Source: an uncultured Saprospiraceae bacterium (lineage in GTDB: Bacteria > Bacteroidota > Bacteroidia > Chitinophagales > Saprospiraceae). From it: a stretch of 43,196 bases of DNA. The position numbers and the translations under genes are program-made. The notes under the pieces are model-generated. The model saw only the letters and a list, made by a program, of their open reading frames with translations, searched no databases and was not told the origin of the DNA. Below are positions 31,849 through 40,638 of the stretch, piece after piece (within the stretch, counting starts at the first letter, position 1; each line of letters begins with the position of its first letter). The stretch spans positions 1 to 43,196 of the forward strand of contig CALDUE010000059.1 of assembly GCA_937923485.1 (NCBI GenBank), in the 5' to 3' direction.

Positions 31849-34815
31849 ATGAAATTTCTTCCCTTCCCCAACATTCCTACGTGTAGGCTCGTCCTGCTGC
31901 TACTGATCGTGGTGGGCGCAGCGCGTGGGAATTATGCTCAGGAGGCAACCACTACTTCGCCTCCCTCGGCACAAGACTGGGTAGACGCTACCCTAGAAGG
32001 CATGAGTATCGAACAGCGCATCGGACAGCTGTTTATCGCTCGGGCGCACAGTGATGGATCTGATGGCACGTTAAGTGAGGTAACTAAGCTCGTTACAAGC
32101 TATCACCTTGGAGGAATCTGCTTTTTCAGCGGTACGCCTACAGCACAAGTGAAGTGGACGAATGCCCTTCAACGAGCTTCCGCCAAAACCCCTTTATTGA
32201 TCTCTATGGATGCAGAATGGGGAGCTGCCATGCGGTTTGGAGACAAAGCGCCACGCTTTCCCTACAGCATCACCCTTGGAGCCGCCAATGACGTAGAACT
32301 GACTCGCAAGATTGGGAGAGAAACGGGACGTGAACTAAGGCGAATGGGAGTCCATATGAGTTTTGCTCCCGTAGCAGACCTTAATAGCAATCCTGATAAC
32401 CCCGTTATTGGTCGACGTTCGTTTGGCGAGAACCCCATTCGTGTAGGTCGCCTCGCGAAAGCCTACGCAAGAGGATTAGCAGATTCTAGAGTATTGGCCG
32501 TGGCAAAGCACTTTCCAGGGCATGGAGACACCGACGTAGATTCTCATGTTGATCTCCCTGTCCTAAGTTTTGACGGAAGTCGACTTGACTCTCAGGAGAT
32601 GGTCCCTTTTCAAATGCTTGCACAAGACCGCATTGCGGGTATCATGACGGGACACCTAGTGGTGCCAGCTTTGGATAGCCGCCCAAACAGATCGGCAAGT
32701 CTAAGCGACGTTCTCACCAAAGGCATTCTCCGCGACCGCTGGAACTACAATGGACTCATTGTTAGCGACGGACTAGATATGGACGGTTTAACCAAGCATT
32801 TTTCCTCTGGTGAAATTGCTGTAGAAGCACTTATCGCAGGAAACGATCTGTTGCTTGTTCATGAAGATATACCAGCTGCGTTTGCGGCTATTCAGCGGGC
32901 ATTAACTCAGGGAATAATCACTCAAGAGCGCATTGATGCTAGCGTCCGCCGTATTCTAGCTGCTAAATTTAAGGTCGGTCTAAGCGCTTGGACTCCTATT
33001 CGAGAGACGGGTATAAAGAGTGAACTTTTCGCTCCGGTCGTCAATGATTTAAACGAGCAAGCTTACCGCAAAGCAACCACTGTTGTTCGAGCACGGACTG
33101 TTGGTATTCCTATCATTCGCGTTGACACAACTAAGACGGCAGTACTTTCCATTGGAGCAAAGCTTAATTCTGCTTTTCAACAAGCCGCTAGTAAATACGC
33201 TCCCTCTACAAACCTAAATATACTTCAGCCACTGACTGCTCTCCAGCAAACGCGCTGGGTGGAACAACTTTCGACCTATGAATTGGTACTCGTTGGCATA
33301 CACGACATGTCATGGAGTTCTTCAAAGGATTACGGCATCCTAAATAGTCAGCTCTCCATTTTGCGCAGACTCAACCCAGATACCAAGGTAGTTTTGGTGC
33401 TGTTTGGATCTCCATATGCGTTGCGTCTCGTGCAGGATTTTGACAACCTAATCATAGGCTACGAGAACACAGCTTATGCCCAAAAGGCTGCCGCAGAGAT
33501 TCTGTATGGAGCTGTCGCTGGTTTTGGTAGTTTACCCGTAAGTGTGGGTAACTCCTTCCGTCTTGGTTTGTTAGAACCTACTGCTTCAGCTTATCGACTT
33601 AAATTCTCAACTCCTGGGAATTCAGGTTTTAGCGAAAGCAAATTGAGAAAAATCGATCAATTAGCCAAAGAAGCTATTCGTACAAAAGCAACTCCCGGCG
33701 GTGTGGTCTTTGCAGCAAAAGATGGTAATGTAGGCTTGCTAAAGGCTTACGGGCGCTACACGTATAGTAGTAAGAGTGAGCAGGTAACAACTGAAACGAT
33801 CTACGACCTAGCGAGCATCACAAAAATTGCCGCGACAACCTTGTGCATCATGCGCTTGCACGAGCAGGGCAAATTGAGTGTATATGATCGTCTGGATAAG
33901 CACTTACCTTGGACCAAGTCTACTAACAAAGGCTCCTTAATTATTCAAGATATTCTCGCGCATCAAGCCAGGCTAAAACCATGGATTCCGTTCTACGAAA
34001 GAACGATTACAAAAACGGCCAGTGGGAAGAAGGCGTACTTCCCAGGGGTGTATTCAAATGTCCTGAAAGGCGGCTACGATGCTCAGATTGATGAACGCTT
34101 GTTCATTGCCGACCGCTATAGAGACACGATCTTTACACTCATTGGCGAGAGTGAACTTCGTGCTAGATCGGGTTATCGATATTCTGATCTCGGTTTGTAT
34201 ATGCTCGCAGACATGGTAAAAGAGATCACTGGGCTTAGCTTGGATGAGTATGCGGCGCGAGAATTTTACAGGCCGCTTGGTTTGCGGACCATGGGTTACA
34301 ATCCGATGAAGCGATTCAACAAGGATCGCGTGCCACCTACTGAGGAGGACAATTATTTCAGGTTTAGAAGGGTGCAAGGATATGTACACGACATGGGCGC
34401 TGCGATGCTTGGAGGAGTCAGTGGGCACGCAGGACTGTTTTCAGATGCAGTAGACTTAGGCGTAGTGATGCAGATGCTCCTTAACGATGGATTTTATGGT
34501 GGCCGCAGATATTTCAAACCAGAAACGGTTAGGTTGTTTACCACTCGTCACCCCAAGAGTACTCGTCGTGGTTTAGGATTTGACATGGCTGAATTATCAA
34601 GTCGAGGTAGTACGAACATGACTCCACTTGCATCTGCTCGAACGTTTGGCCACTTAGGATTCACCGGTACCTGTGCATGGGCTGATCCCGAAACAGGTTT
34701 GGTCTTCGTCTGGATTACGAATCGAACCTATCCTAAAATGTCTCCTAATAAATTTGGGAGGGAGAATTTTAGACCGCGGATGCAGGAGGCAGCTTATGAG
34801 AGCTTGTTGAGGTAG
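31849..34815 (+). CDS. GH3 beta-N-acetylglucosaminidase (NagZ-like) fused to a beta-lactamase-fold serine hydrolase
   Basis: This two-enzyme fusion of 988 residues has a signal peptide (CRLVLLLLIVVGAARG). The N-terminal GH3 domain has KHFPGHGDTDVDSH at about 220-233, the His/Asp loop of NagZ-type enzymes, and the nucleophile Asp in VSDGLDM (about 307). A GH3 C-terminal-like linker follows (to about 590). The class C beta-lactamase/esterase domain has S656-x-x-K659 in YDLASITK, Y778-S-D780 in place of YxN, and GHAGLF near the end. The protein probably trims peptidoglycan in the periplasm. Similar fusions are known in Bacteroidota. The ATG at 31849 is preferred over TTG 31837. A near-copy of the 14-bp motif is at 32176. 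Confidence 0.9.
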   Translation: MKFLPFPNIPTCRLVLLLLIVVGAARGNYAQEATTTSPPSAQDWVDATLEGMSIEQRIGQLFIARAHSDGSDGTLSEVTKLVTSYHLGGICFFSGTPTAQVKWTNALQRASAKTPLLISMDAEWGAAMRFGDKAPRFPYSITLGAANDVELTRKIGRETGRELRRMGVHMSFAPVADLNSNPDNPVIGRRSFGENPIRVGRLAKAYARGLADSRVLAVAKHFPGHGDTDVDSHVDLPVLSFDGSRLDSQEMVPFQMLAQDRIAGIMTGHLVVPALDSRPNRSASLSDVLTKGILRDRWNYNGLIVSDGLDMDGLTKHFSSGEIAVEALIAGNDLLLVHEDIPAAFAAIQRALTQGIITQERIDASVRRILAAKFKVGLSAWTPIRETGIKSELFAPVVNDLNEQAYRKATTVVRARTVGIPIIRVDTTKTAVLSIGAKLNSAFQQAASKYAPSTNLNILQPLTALQQTRWVEQLSTYELVLVGIHDMSWSSSKDYGILNSQLSILRRLNPDTKVVLVLFGSPYALRLVQDFDNLIIGYENTAYAQKAAAEILYGAVAGFGSLPVSVGNSFRLGLLEPTASAYRLKFSTPGNSGFSESKLRKIDQLAKEAIRTKATPGGVVFAAKDGNVGLLKAYGRYTYSSKSEQVTTETIYDLASITKIAATTLCIMRLHEQGKLSVYDRLDKHLPWTKSTNKGSLIIQDILAHQARLKPWIPFYERTITKTASGKKAYFPGVYSNVLKGGYDAQIDERLFIADRYRDTIFTLIGESELRARSGYRYSDLGLYMLADMVKEITGLSLDEYAAREFYRPLGLRTMGYNPMKRFNKDRVPPTEEDNYFRFRRVQGYVHDMGAAMLGGVSGHAGLFSDAVDLGVVMQMLLNDGFYGGRRYFKPETVRLFTTRHPKSTRRGLGFDMAELSSRGSTNMTPLASARTFGHLGFTGTCAWADPETGLVFVWITNRTYPKMSPNKFGRENFRPRMQEAAYESLLR

Positions 34816-35245
34816 GGGATTTGGATGTCGGATATCGGATATCGGATATCGGATATCAGATATCGGTAAAAAGTACATTGACCGTTTCACAGCTTGATCC
34901 TTCGTCCCTCACTGCTAAATCGCTGCGTTGCTAGACCAGATGTCGACACCTGGTTATGTCATTCTGAAGGTCTACGCGTATGAATAGACTGCTTATTAGG
35001 GCGCCCTTTTTTCAGGTAAAACAGATGTTTGTCGACTGTTGCAAGGTGTGTCGAGATAACGCGCGCTGCGCGGGGTAGAAATTTTTTAAGTTTACCCATA
35101 AGGAATATATCAATCTATAAAGCCTATTATTTCAACCTCTTGATTAAACTAAACGTTGTTAAAAAGTACCAATACGGCAGGGAACAATGCATTTAGCACA
35201 CCTGAGTGGTAGGACTGGCCCATTATTTGGCAATGGAAGGGTGCT
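34816..35245. other. 430-bp gene-free region before the PorE-like gene
   Basis: It starts with a heptamer tandem repeat (separate entry), followed by mixed sequence without a supported gene. No terminator is visible for the GH3 fusion gene, and no TAnnTTTG box before the next gene. Confidence 0.45.
34823..34866 (+). repeat. Heptamer tandem repeat (GGATATC), six units
   Basis: The unit sequence is GGATGTC, then four GGATATC, then AGATATC, followed by GG. It resembles the short heptamer repeats found between genes in some cyanobacteria and Bacteroidota. The minus strand reads through it as an Ile-Arg-Tyr-Pro-Ile-Ser-Asp repeat, which is not a gene. Confidence 0.9.
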
Positions 35246-36940
35246 ATGCTAAACAAATCATTCTATCGAGTCCTCATCGCTTCATTAGTGATCTCACTCG
35301 CACCCAGTATTCAGGCCCAAGACATCAGTCACAAACAAGCTGATGACTTCGCCGATTGGCTCGTCGCTGACGGGCAGTTCTCAAAAGCCGCCGGTCTTTA
35401 TGCCGATGCCTTTAAGGAGAAATCACGTAACGTTTACGCCTATAAAGCCGCCGAGCTTTATTTCGCTGTTAAAGATTACTCGAAAGCAGCTAAGTACTAC
35501 GAGGCTGCTGCGAAAAACTCAACCGATCACCCTGATGCTCGTCTCAAGTACGCTCGTTCGCTCAAGCAAATGTGCAAGTATGAGGACGCGCTAACACAGT
35601 TCAACAACTTCTCAAACGAATATGTCGCTGAAGATTCTGCAGCTGTACGTGCATCTGTTAAGTTCGACATTGAAGGAACAGAGTTGGCGATCGCAGAACT
35701 CGAACGCGTCGACCCTACTGTATTTGTTGACCGACTAGGTCAGTCAATCAACGGTATGAAAAACGAAATCGCTCCGACAATCAGCACCGATGGAAGCATG
35801 AACTTCATTAGTGACTTTGATGGCACCATGCGTGTTTATTCAAGTGCTAAGGGACGTAATGGTTGGTCTCAAATGCGTCCTGCGAAAGACTTCCCAGTTC
35901 TTGAAGAAGGACACATTGGTGGAGTAACCTTCGCATCTGACGACCGCATCTACGTGAGTATTTGTGATCAGACGCAGAATATGATTCAACCTGCAGTGGC
36001 CTGCCAGATCAATGTGATCACTCGCATGGGCAATACATGGGGCGCTCCAAAACCAGTAAAAGGCAACATCAATGTGGAGGGTTCTTCATCTGCTCAGCCT
36101 TTCGTTTTCGAAGAAGATGGTAAAGAAGTAATGCTATTTGCTTCAAACCGTCCAAATGGCTACGGAGGAATGGATCTATGGCGCACAGAGCGCTCACTAG
36201 ATACTGACAATTCTGTCTTTGCTACACCAATCAACCTCGGTACATCTGTAAACGGCGGAGGTGATGAAGTAACGCCTTTCTTTAATACAGAAACTCGCGT
36301 TCTTTCTTACAGCTCTAACGGCGGAGTAACACTTGGTGGATATGACGTTTTCCACTCAACGACGAAGGACAATCTTAAAAGCTGGACAAAAGCGATCAAC
36401 CCAGGTACACCTGTCAACTCAACAGCAGATGACTATCACTACATGGAAGTAGAGGGAAGCAGCACTGCTTTCTTGTCGAGCAACCGTATGGAAGATATGG
36501 AAGCTACGCACTTCGTCAACGATGATGTATACGAAGTAACGTATGACAATCCTAACGTAACTATTGAGTTTGCTGTACTTGACGACAAGACTGGATTGCC
36601 AGTAAGTGATCCAACGATCAACGTTCAACTGAATCCTGATGGACGTAAGCTCAAGCCACTTACTATTCGTCGCTCTATCGATGGTTACTTCTCACTTACA
36701 CTTCCGGTAGACCGTGATGTTGTAATCGACGTAACTCGTCCATACTTTGATGATTCGAACACAACGCTTTATATCCCTGTAGGCGAAACAGATGGCTACG
36801 AAGTCAAGCCTTTCCGTTTGGAGCGTACTCGAGTTAAGAAAGATGACATTCTCGTAGTTTCTCGCTCAGAAAAAGTCGATAATCCTAGTGCTATTAAGCG
36901 CGAGATCATGACCGCTTCAGGTGACAAAGAAGAGAACTAA
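35246..36940 (+). CDS. PorE-like envelope protein (TPR, PD40 propeller, carboxypeptidase-regulatory-like domain) lacking OmpA
   Basis: This 564-residue exported protein has a signal peptide at about 1-24 (LIASLVISLAPSIQAQ). The first third is TPR-like helices (SKAAGLYADAFKEKSRNVYAYKAAELYF, region about 46-75, with two more repeats). Then come WD40-like PD40 blades with hallmark strings NEIAPTISTDGSMNFISD, LFASNRPNGYGGMDLWR and GGYDVFHSTT. Next is a carboxypeptidase-regulatory-like beta sandwich (about 450-535). This is the order found in PorE and related T9SS/gliding-associated proteins, but the usual C-terminal OmpA domain is missing; the protein ends with a short charged tail. The codon bias and strong terminator suggest high expression. 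Confidence 0.83.
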   Translation: MLNKSFYRVLIASLVISLAPSIQAQDISHKQADDFADWLVADGQFSKAAGLYADAFKEKSRNVYAYKAAELYFAVKDYSKAAKYYEAAAKNSTDHPDARLKYARSLKQMCKYEDALTQFNNFSNEYVAEDSAAVRASVKFDIEGTELAIAELERVDPTVFVDRLGQSINGMKNEIAPTISTDGSMNFISDFDGTMRVYSSAKGRNGWSQMRPAKDFPVLEEGHIGGVTFASDDRIYVSICDQTQNMIQPAVACQINVITRMGNTWGAPKPVKGNINVEGSSSAQPFVFEEDGKEVMLFASNRPNGYGGMDLWRTERSLDTDNSVFATPINLGTSVNGGGDEVTPFFNTETRVLSYSSNGGVTLGGYDVFHSTTKDNLKSWTKAINPGTPVNSTADDYHYMEVEGSSTAFLSSNRMEDMEATHFVNDDVYEVTYDNPNVTIEFAVLDDKTGLPVSDPTINVQLNPDGRKLKPLTIRRSIDGYFSLTLPVDRDVVIDVTRPYFDDSNTTLYIPVGETDGYEVKPFRLERTRVKKDDILVVSRSEKVDNPSAIKREIMTASGDKEEN

Positions 36941-36968
36941 AACGATCTATCTCAGCCCTAACTAAAAG

Positions 36969-37000
36969 AGTCCATTCGCTATGCGAGTGGGCTTTTTTTT
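36969..37000 (+). terminator. Rho-independent terminator of the PorE-like gene
   Basis: The arms AGTCCATTCGC and GCGAGTGGGCT form an 11-bp stem with two G-U pairs and a TAT loop, followed by eight T residues. Confidence 0.9.
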
Positions 37001-37005
37001 GTTTA

Positions 37006-38067
37006 CTACTCCTCTTCTCGATAACTCCCACGTTCTCTAAACCGAGGTCGATCACTCCGATCGCGATCGCCACCACGCTCTCTTTTTTCACGGCGTCTTG
37101 AGTCATCTTCATCATAGCGCATAATGATCCTTTTGACCAGACGGTGCCGAACGACATCATCTGTCGTGAGGCGGATCATGTCGATGCCGTTGATGTTTGG
37201 AAGAATCTCAATCGCATGGCGAAGTCCAGACTTCTGAGAGTAAGGCAAATCAACCTGTGAAAGATCACCGGTGATTATACATTTGGCTGTTGGACCTAGA
37301 CGTGTCAAAAACATCTTCAGCTGCATCGTCGTACAGTTCTGCGCTTCATCTAGAATAATGAAGGCATTGTCGAGGGTACGACCACGCATGAAGGCAAGAG
37401 GTGCAACTTCGATGGTACGATTCGACATATACTCATCGAGTTTCTTCGAAGGGATCATGTCGAAAAGTGCATCATAGAGGGGACGCAAATACGGATCGAC
37501 TTTGTCCTTCAAATCTCCTGGAAGAAAACCTAAACTTTCACCCGCTTCGACGGCTGGACGGGTCATGATGATCCGTTTGACTTGTTTTGCCTTGAGCGCA
37601 GCAACTGCCAGAGCAACAGCGGTATAGGTTTTGCCTGTTCCCGCCGGACCGACGGCAAAAACGACGTCATTCTCTGCGCTTGACTGCACGATTGCCAACT
37701 GATTTTCGGTTCGCGCACGTATAGGGCGTCCCTTTGTGGTGGTCACAATGGTCGCTCCGCCGACGCCTGCCGCTCCTTCTGTATCCGAGGAAGGAAGTTG
37801 AACTTGCCAAGGCTTCCCACCATTGGCAATTTCTTTGACGGTATTTATTGGAAGTTCATTCCGCTCTTTCAAAATGCGGAGCATAGTTTCGAACCTCGAC
37901 TTAACTTCTTGAGTGTCAGGTTTTTCGCCCACTATGCGTAGGGTGTTGCCTCTCACAGAAATTTTGACGTCTGGGAATGCATCACGCAGAATCTTCAATT
38001 TTGAATTGTTCTCGCCGAGTAAATCGACGATTTCTACGTTCTGGATGCGGAGTTGGAGATCGCTCAA
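37006..38067 (-). CDS. PhoH-family ATPase
   Basis: This cytoplasmic P-loop ATPase of the PhoH/PhoL type is linked to RNA metabolism and stress. The N-terminal KH-like region (about 10-70) is followed by Walker A GPAGTGKT at 140-147 and Walker B IILDEAQN around 237-244. Family motifs TRPAVEAGESLGFLPGD and GDLSQVDLP are intact. The last ~30 residues are an Arg/Asp/Glu-rich disordered tail (RERGGDRDRSDRPRF), which may bind RNA. The reading frame has only a TTG start at 38067, just after an in-frame stop. It diverges from the SAM-hydroxide adenosyltransferase-like gene. Confidence 0.93.
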   Translation of the reverse strand: MSDLQLRIQNVEIVDLLGENNSKLKILRDAFPDVKISVRGNTLRIVGEKPDTQEVKSRFETMLRILKERNELPINTVKEIANGGKPWQVQLPSSDTEGAAGVGGATIVTTTKGRPIRARTENQLAIVQSSAENDVVFAVGPAGTGKTYTAVALAVAALKAKQVKRIIMTRPAVEAGESLGFLPGDLKDKVDPYLRPLYDALFDMIPSKKLDEYMSNRTIEVAPLAFMRGRTLDNAFIILDEAQNCTTMQLKMFLTRLGPTAKCIITGDLSQVDLPYSQKSGLRHAIEILPNINGIDMIRLTTDDVVRHRLVKRIIMRYDEDDSRRREKRERGGDRDRSDRPRFRERGSYREEE

Positions 38068-38170
38068 ATGGACATTGTATTTTGTTGCAAAATACGGTCA
38101 AAGAGCGTTCTTCGCCATACAGAAAATGAAATGCTAGATTTACAGCTAGAAATCAGCCTAGAACCAAAGC

Positions 38171-38935
38171 ATGCCGATCATAACACTAACGACAGATTTT
38201 GGTTTGCGAGATCCCTACGCGGCGCAACTAAAGGGTACGATTATGTCCATGTGCCCCAATGCAAACTTGGTAGATATTTCGCACAACGTCGGTCCGTATG
38301 ATCTACTAGAAGCGGCCCACATGCTCAACCATAGTTGGGAACATTTCCCTGCTGGTACGCTCCACATCTGTACGGTGGACAGCAATTCAGAGACGGATAC
38401 GCCGTATTTGTGCTTTCGCCAAAACGATCATCTCTTTCTCCTACCTGATAATGGCTTGGTGTATCTGATTTTTGATGAATTTACAGCAAATGCAGTTCGC
38501 CTTCCCATTTCTGAAGATCGGTCTACGAAGCTCGTCATTGCAGAAGTGGTGAAGCAACTCTCTTTAGGCATTGAGCCTACACGACTCGGCAATACTGTGA
38601 CTGATTTTGTGGGAAGTATGCGACCAGAGCCTGTTATACATCCTAACCGCATTCGTGCTTCGATCATGTATATCGATCGCTATCATAATGCTGTACTTAA
38701 TGTTCATCGAGAACAGGTCGAAAAGATGCGCAAAGGTCGATTGATACATACGCGCTTCTCGCAAGGAGATCCAATCATTGGCATACATGAACATTATCAT
38801 GAGGTGCCTCAAGGAGATTTACTAGCGCGTTACAACAGCCGTGGTTTTGTAGAAATATGCATCAACATGGGGAGAGCCGCTCAACTCTTTGGCTTGGAAC
38901 GCGATCAGTTGATCGAGTTAGAATTTATCGGTTAG
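38171..38935 (+). CDS. SAM hydroxide adenosyltransferase-like (DUF62) protein
   Basis: This 254-residue protein belongs to the SAM-dependent chlorinase/fluorinase/hydroxide adenosyltransferase fold. It has ITLTTDFGLRDPYAAQLKG at the N-terminus, DISHNVGPYDLLEAAHML and the conserved LLPDNGLVYL. Canonical hydrolases have VDPGVGxxRR, whose Arg and Asp help activate water. Here the segment is VDSNSETDTPYLCFRQ, so the VGxxRR part is missing, as seems usual for Bacteroidota relatives. Conversion of SAM to adenosine and methionine is therefore less certain. aroB starts 24 bp downstream on the same strand, so they may be co-transcribed. An exact 14-bp motif copy is at 38412-38425. Confidence 0.8.
   Translation: MPIITLTTDFGLRDPYAAQLKGTIMSMCPNANLVDISHNVGPYDLLEAAHMLNHSWEHFPAGTLHICTVDSNSETDTPYLCFRQNDHLFLLPDNGLVYLIFDEFTANAVRLPISEDRSTKLVIAEVVKQLSLGIEPTRLGNTVTDFVGSMRPEPVIHPNRIRASIMYIDRYHNAVLNVHREQVEKMRKGRLIHTRFSQGDPIIGIHEHYHEVPQGDLLARYNSRGFVEICINMGRAAQLFGLERDQLIELEFIG
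38412..38425 (+). repeat. Dispersed 14-bp motif, exact copy
   Basis: GCTTTCGCCAAAAC inside the DUF62 gene, in a different reading frame (CFRQN) from the AFAKT copies. Confidence 0.85.
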
Positions 38936-38959
38936 CAACCTTCAACCCAACTTCCCTCC

Positions 38960-40009
38960 ATGGAACTTCACCCAGTTCTTTCTGGTCCTATTTCAGAATT
39001 GCTCCCCGACATTCTTGAATCACTGCAGCCTAGTAAAGTATTCATACTCGTTGATGAACATACTGCAGCGCATTGTCTACCTGTTTTGGCGAAAGCTGAA
39101 ACACCTTTCCTGAAAGGCCTCCCAACAGATCAAATCATCGTCTTTCCGGCTGGGGAGATTCACAAAACCCTTTCGACCGTAAGCGATGTTTGGTCTCAAT
39201 TGATCGAACAGCAAGCCGACCGTCAAGCCTTACTCATCAATCTCGGCGGGGGCGTAGTTACTGATCTCGGCGGATACGCAGCCGGATGTTACAAAAGAGG
39301 AATCCGCTTCTTGCACATTCCGACAACCGTACTCGGAATGGTTGATGCAGCAATTGGTGGAAAAACAGGCATAGATCACGCAGGGATTAAAAATAGCGTA
39401 GGTCTGTTTAAAGTCCCTGAGGCAGTCCTTACAGACCCTCAATTCTTGACTACCCTACCCACTCGTGAGCTTCGCAGTGGAATGGCCGAGATGTACAAAC
39501 ATGCTTTGATTCAAGACCAAGCCCACTGGGAAGAATTGAAATTGAAGCCGGAGTTATCAATCACCTTGATCACTAAGAGTCAGCAGGCAAAACGCTACAT
39601 CGTGGAGGAAGATCCCTATGAAAAGGGTTTGCGAGAAGCCCTCAATTTTGGCCATTCCATTGGACATGCTATCGAAAGCTTGCTACTCGAAACGGATTCC
39701 CCGTTACTCCATGGTGAGGCAATTGCAATAGGGATGATCTGCGAAGCCTATCTCAGCGAAAAACTATGCGGTCTAACGGCAGAGGCCGTTCATGACATCG
39801 AACAGACCCTGCTTTCGGTATTTGGATATACCAAGCTGAGTGACGAGCACCGAAGCGGCATCGTCAACCTTGTAGCCAACGACAAAAAGAACCAACGTGG
39901 GAAGATTCGAATGAGTTTACTCGAGAAAATTGGAGTTCCTGCACTCGGTATTGAAGTCGAGCCCGACGAAATTAATAGAGCGGTTGACCGCTATCAAGCC
40001 TTGGGTTAG
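38960..40009 (+). CDS. aroB: 3-dehydroquinate synthase
   Basis: AroB is an NAD- and metal-dependent enzyme that converts DAHP to 3-dehydroquinate, the second step of the shikimate pathway. Diagnostic parts are LGGGVVTDLGGYAAG at about 95-109, IPTTVLGMVDAAIGGKTGID at about 120-139, SGMAEMYKHALI and the metal-binding NFGHSIGHAIE, with VANDKKNQRGKIRM near the C-terminus. The 349-residue length is standard. It follows the DUF62 gene by 24 bp. Its stop is 3 bp from the convergent membrane gene, with no terminator between. An exact copy of the 14-bp motif lies at 39083-39096 in reverse orientation. Confidence 0.95.
   Translation: MELHPVLSGPISELLPDILESLQPSKVFILVDEHTAAHCLPVLAKAETPFLKGLPTDQIIVFPAGEIHKTLSTVSDVWSQLIEQQADRQALLINLGGGVVTDLGGYAAGCYKRGIRFLHIPTTVLGMVDAAIGGKTGIDHAGIKNSVGLFKVPEAVLTDPQFLTTLPTRELRSGMAEMYKHALIQDQAHWEELKLKPELSITLITKSQQAKRYIVEEDPYEKGLREALNFGHSIGHAIESLLLETDSPLLHGEAIAIGMICEAYLSEKLCGLTAEAVHDIEQTLLSVFGYTKLSDEHRSGIVNLVANDKKNQRGKIRMSLLEKIGVPALGIEVEPDEINRAVDRYQALG
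39083..39096 (-). repeat. Dispersed 14-bp motif, exact copy
   Basis: Reverse complement of GCTTTCGCCAAAAC inside aroB, encoding VLAKA on the gene strand. Confidence 0.85.
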
Positions 40010-40012
40010 TGC

Positions 40013-40501
40013 TTACCACCAGCCGGGGTTGAACTTGCCCCATGGCCATGGAATAGCGAAGAGGATGAGTGCCAGCGCGACGCCATAGCTCACCATAATC
40101 CAAAATGCACTTTTCGCAGATGTGCTTGCACGTTTGCCTACCATATAGCCTATCGTGATTATCAGGATTGCTGGCAGCATATACGTGAAGTGATCAACGG
40201 AATAGAATCGCATGATTTCTCCACCCGCACCTTCCCAAGCAGCCTTGTCCATCCTTACATATGGACTGCCTACCCCAGACCAACCGGCAAGTGCGCCACC
40301 CCACAAGAGCAATCCCAGGAGTAATTGTATGTGTGTGGTAATGAAGGCTGGTAATGCACCTTTCGGCAAAACCTTAGCGCCGGCCGTATCGGCAACGTTC
40401 ATGGTCCCTCGGGCAGAAATGGCTGAAATAATCGCCCAGATTAAGAAAACAAGGACAAACCAGCGGTTGATAGAATGGAGATGTGAGAGTATTCCGTACA
40501 T
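40013..40501 (-). CDS. Four-helix cytochrome-b-like membrane protein
   Basis: This 162-residue integral membrane protein has about four helices (WFVLVFLIWAIISAI, ITTHIQLLLGLLLWGG, YMLPAILIITIGYMVG, IMVSYGVALALILFAIPW). Conserved-looking His residues H7, H9, H57 and H104 could hold haem; similar Bacteroidota proteins are often labelled cytochrome b. The ending IPWPWGKFNPGWW is typical of that group. Haem binding is unproven. The ATG at 40501 is chosen over the TTG at 40510 because the family begins close to MYGILSHLHS. Convergent with aroB. Confidence 0.72.
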   Translation of the reverse strand: MYGILSHLHSINRWFVLVFLIWAIISAISARGTMNVADTAGAKVLPKGALPAFITTHIQLLLGLLLWGGALAGWSGVGSPYVRMDKAAWEGAGGEIMRFYSVDHFTYMLPAILIITIGYMVGKRASTSAKSAFWIMVSYGVALALILFAIPWPWGKFNPGWW

Positions 40502-40638
40502 AGGACGCAATTATACGTTAGAGAGACCTTAAAATTGCTGCGAAGCCTTCACACGTTTGAAGTCCCTGAACACGTTTACTTTCGTGCACGGTCCTTTGCT
40601 GATACGTTCAGTAGCAGATCGCTCAACATTTTTACACT

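Noticed and set aside
34823..34866. CRISPR array
   Set aside because: The heptamer units are directly adjacent with no spacers.
34654..34890. Minus-strand reading frame with an ISDIRYP repeat
   Set aside because: It is a read-through of the GGATATC heptamer array and the end of the GH3 fusion gene; there is no coding support.
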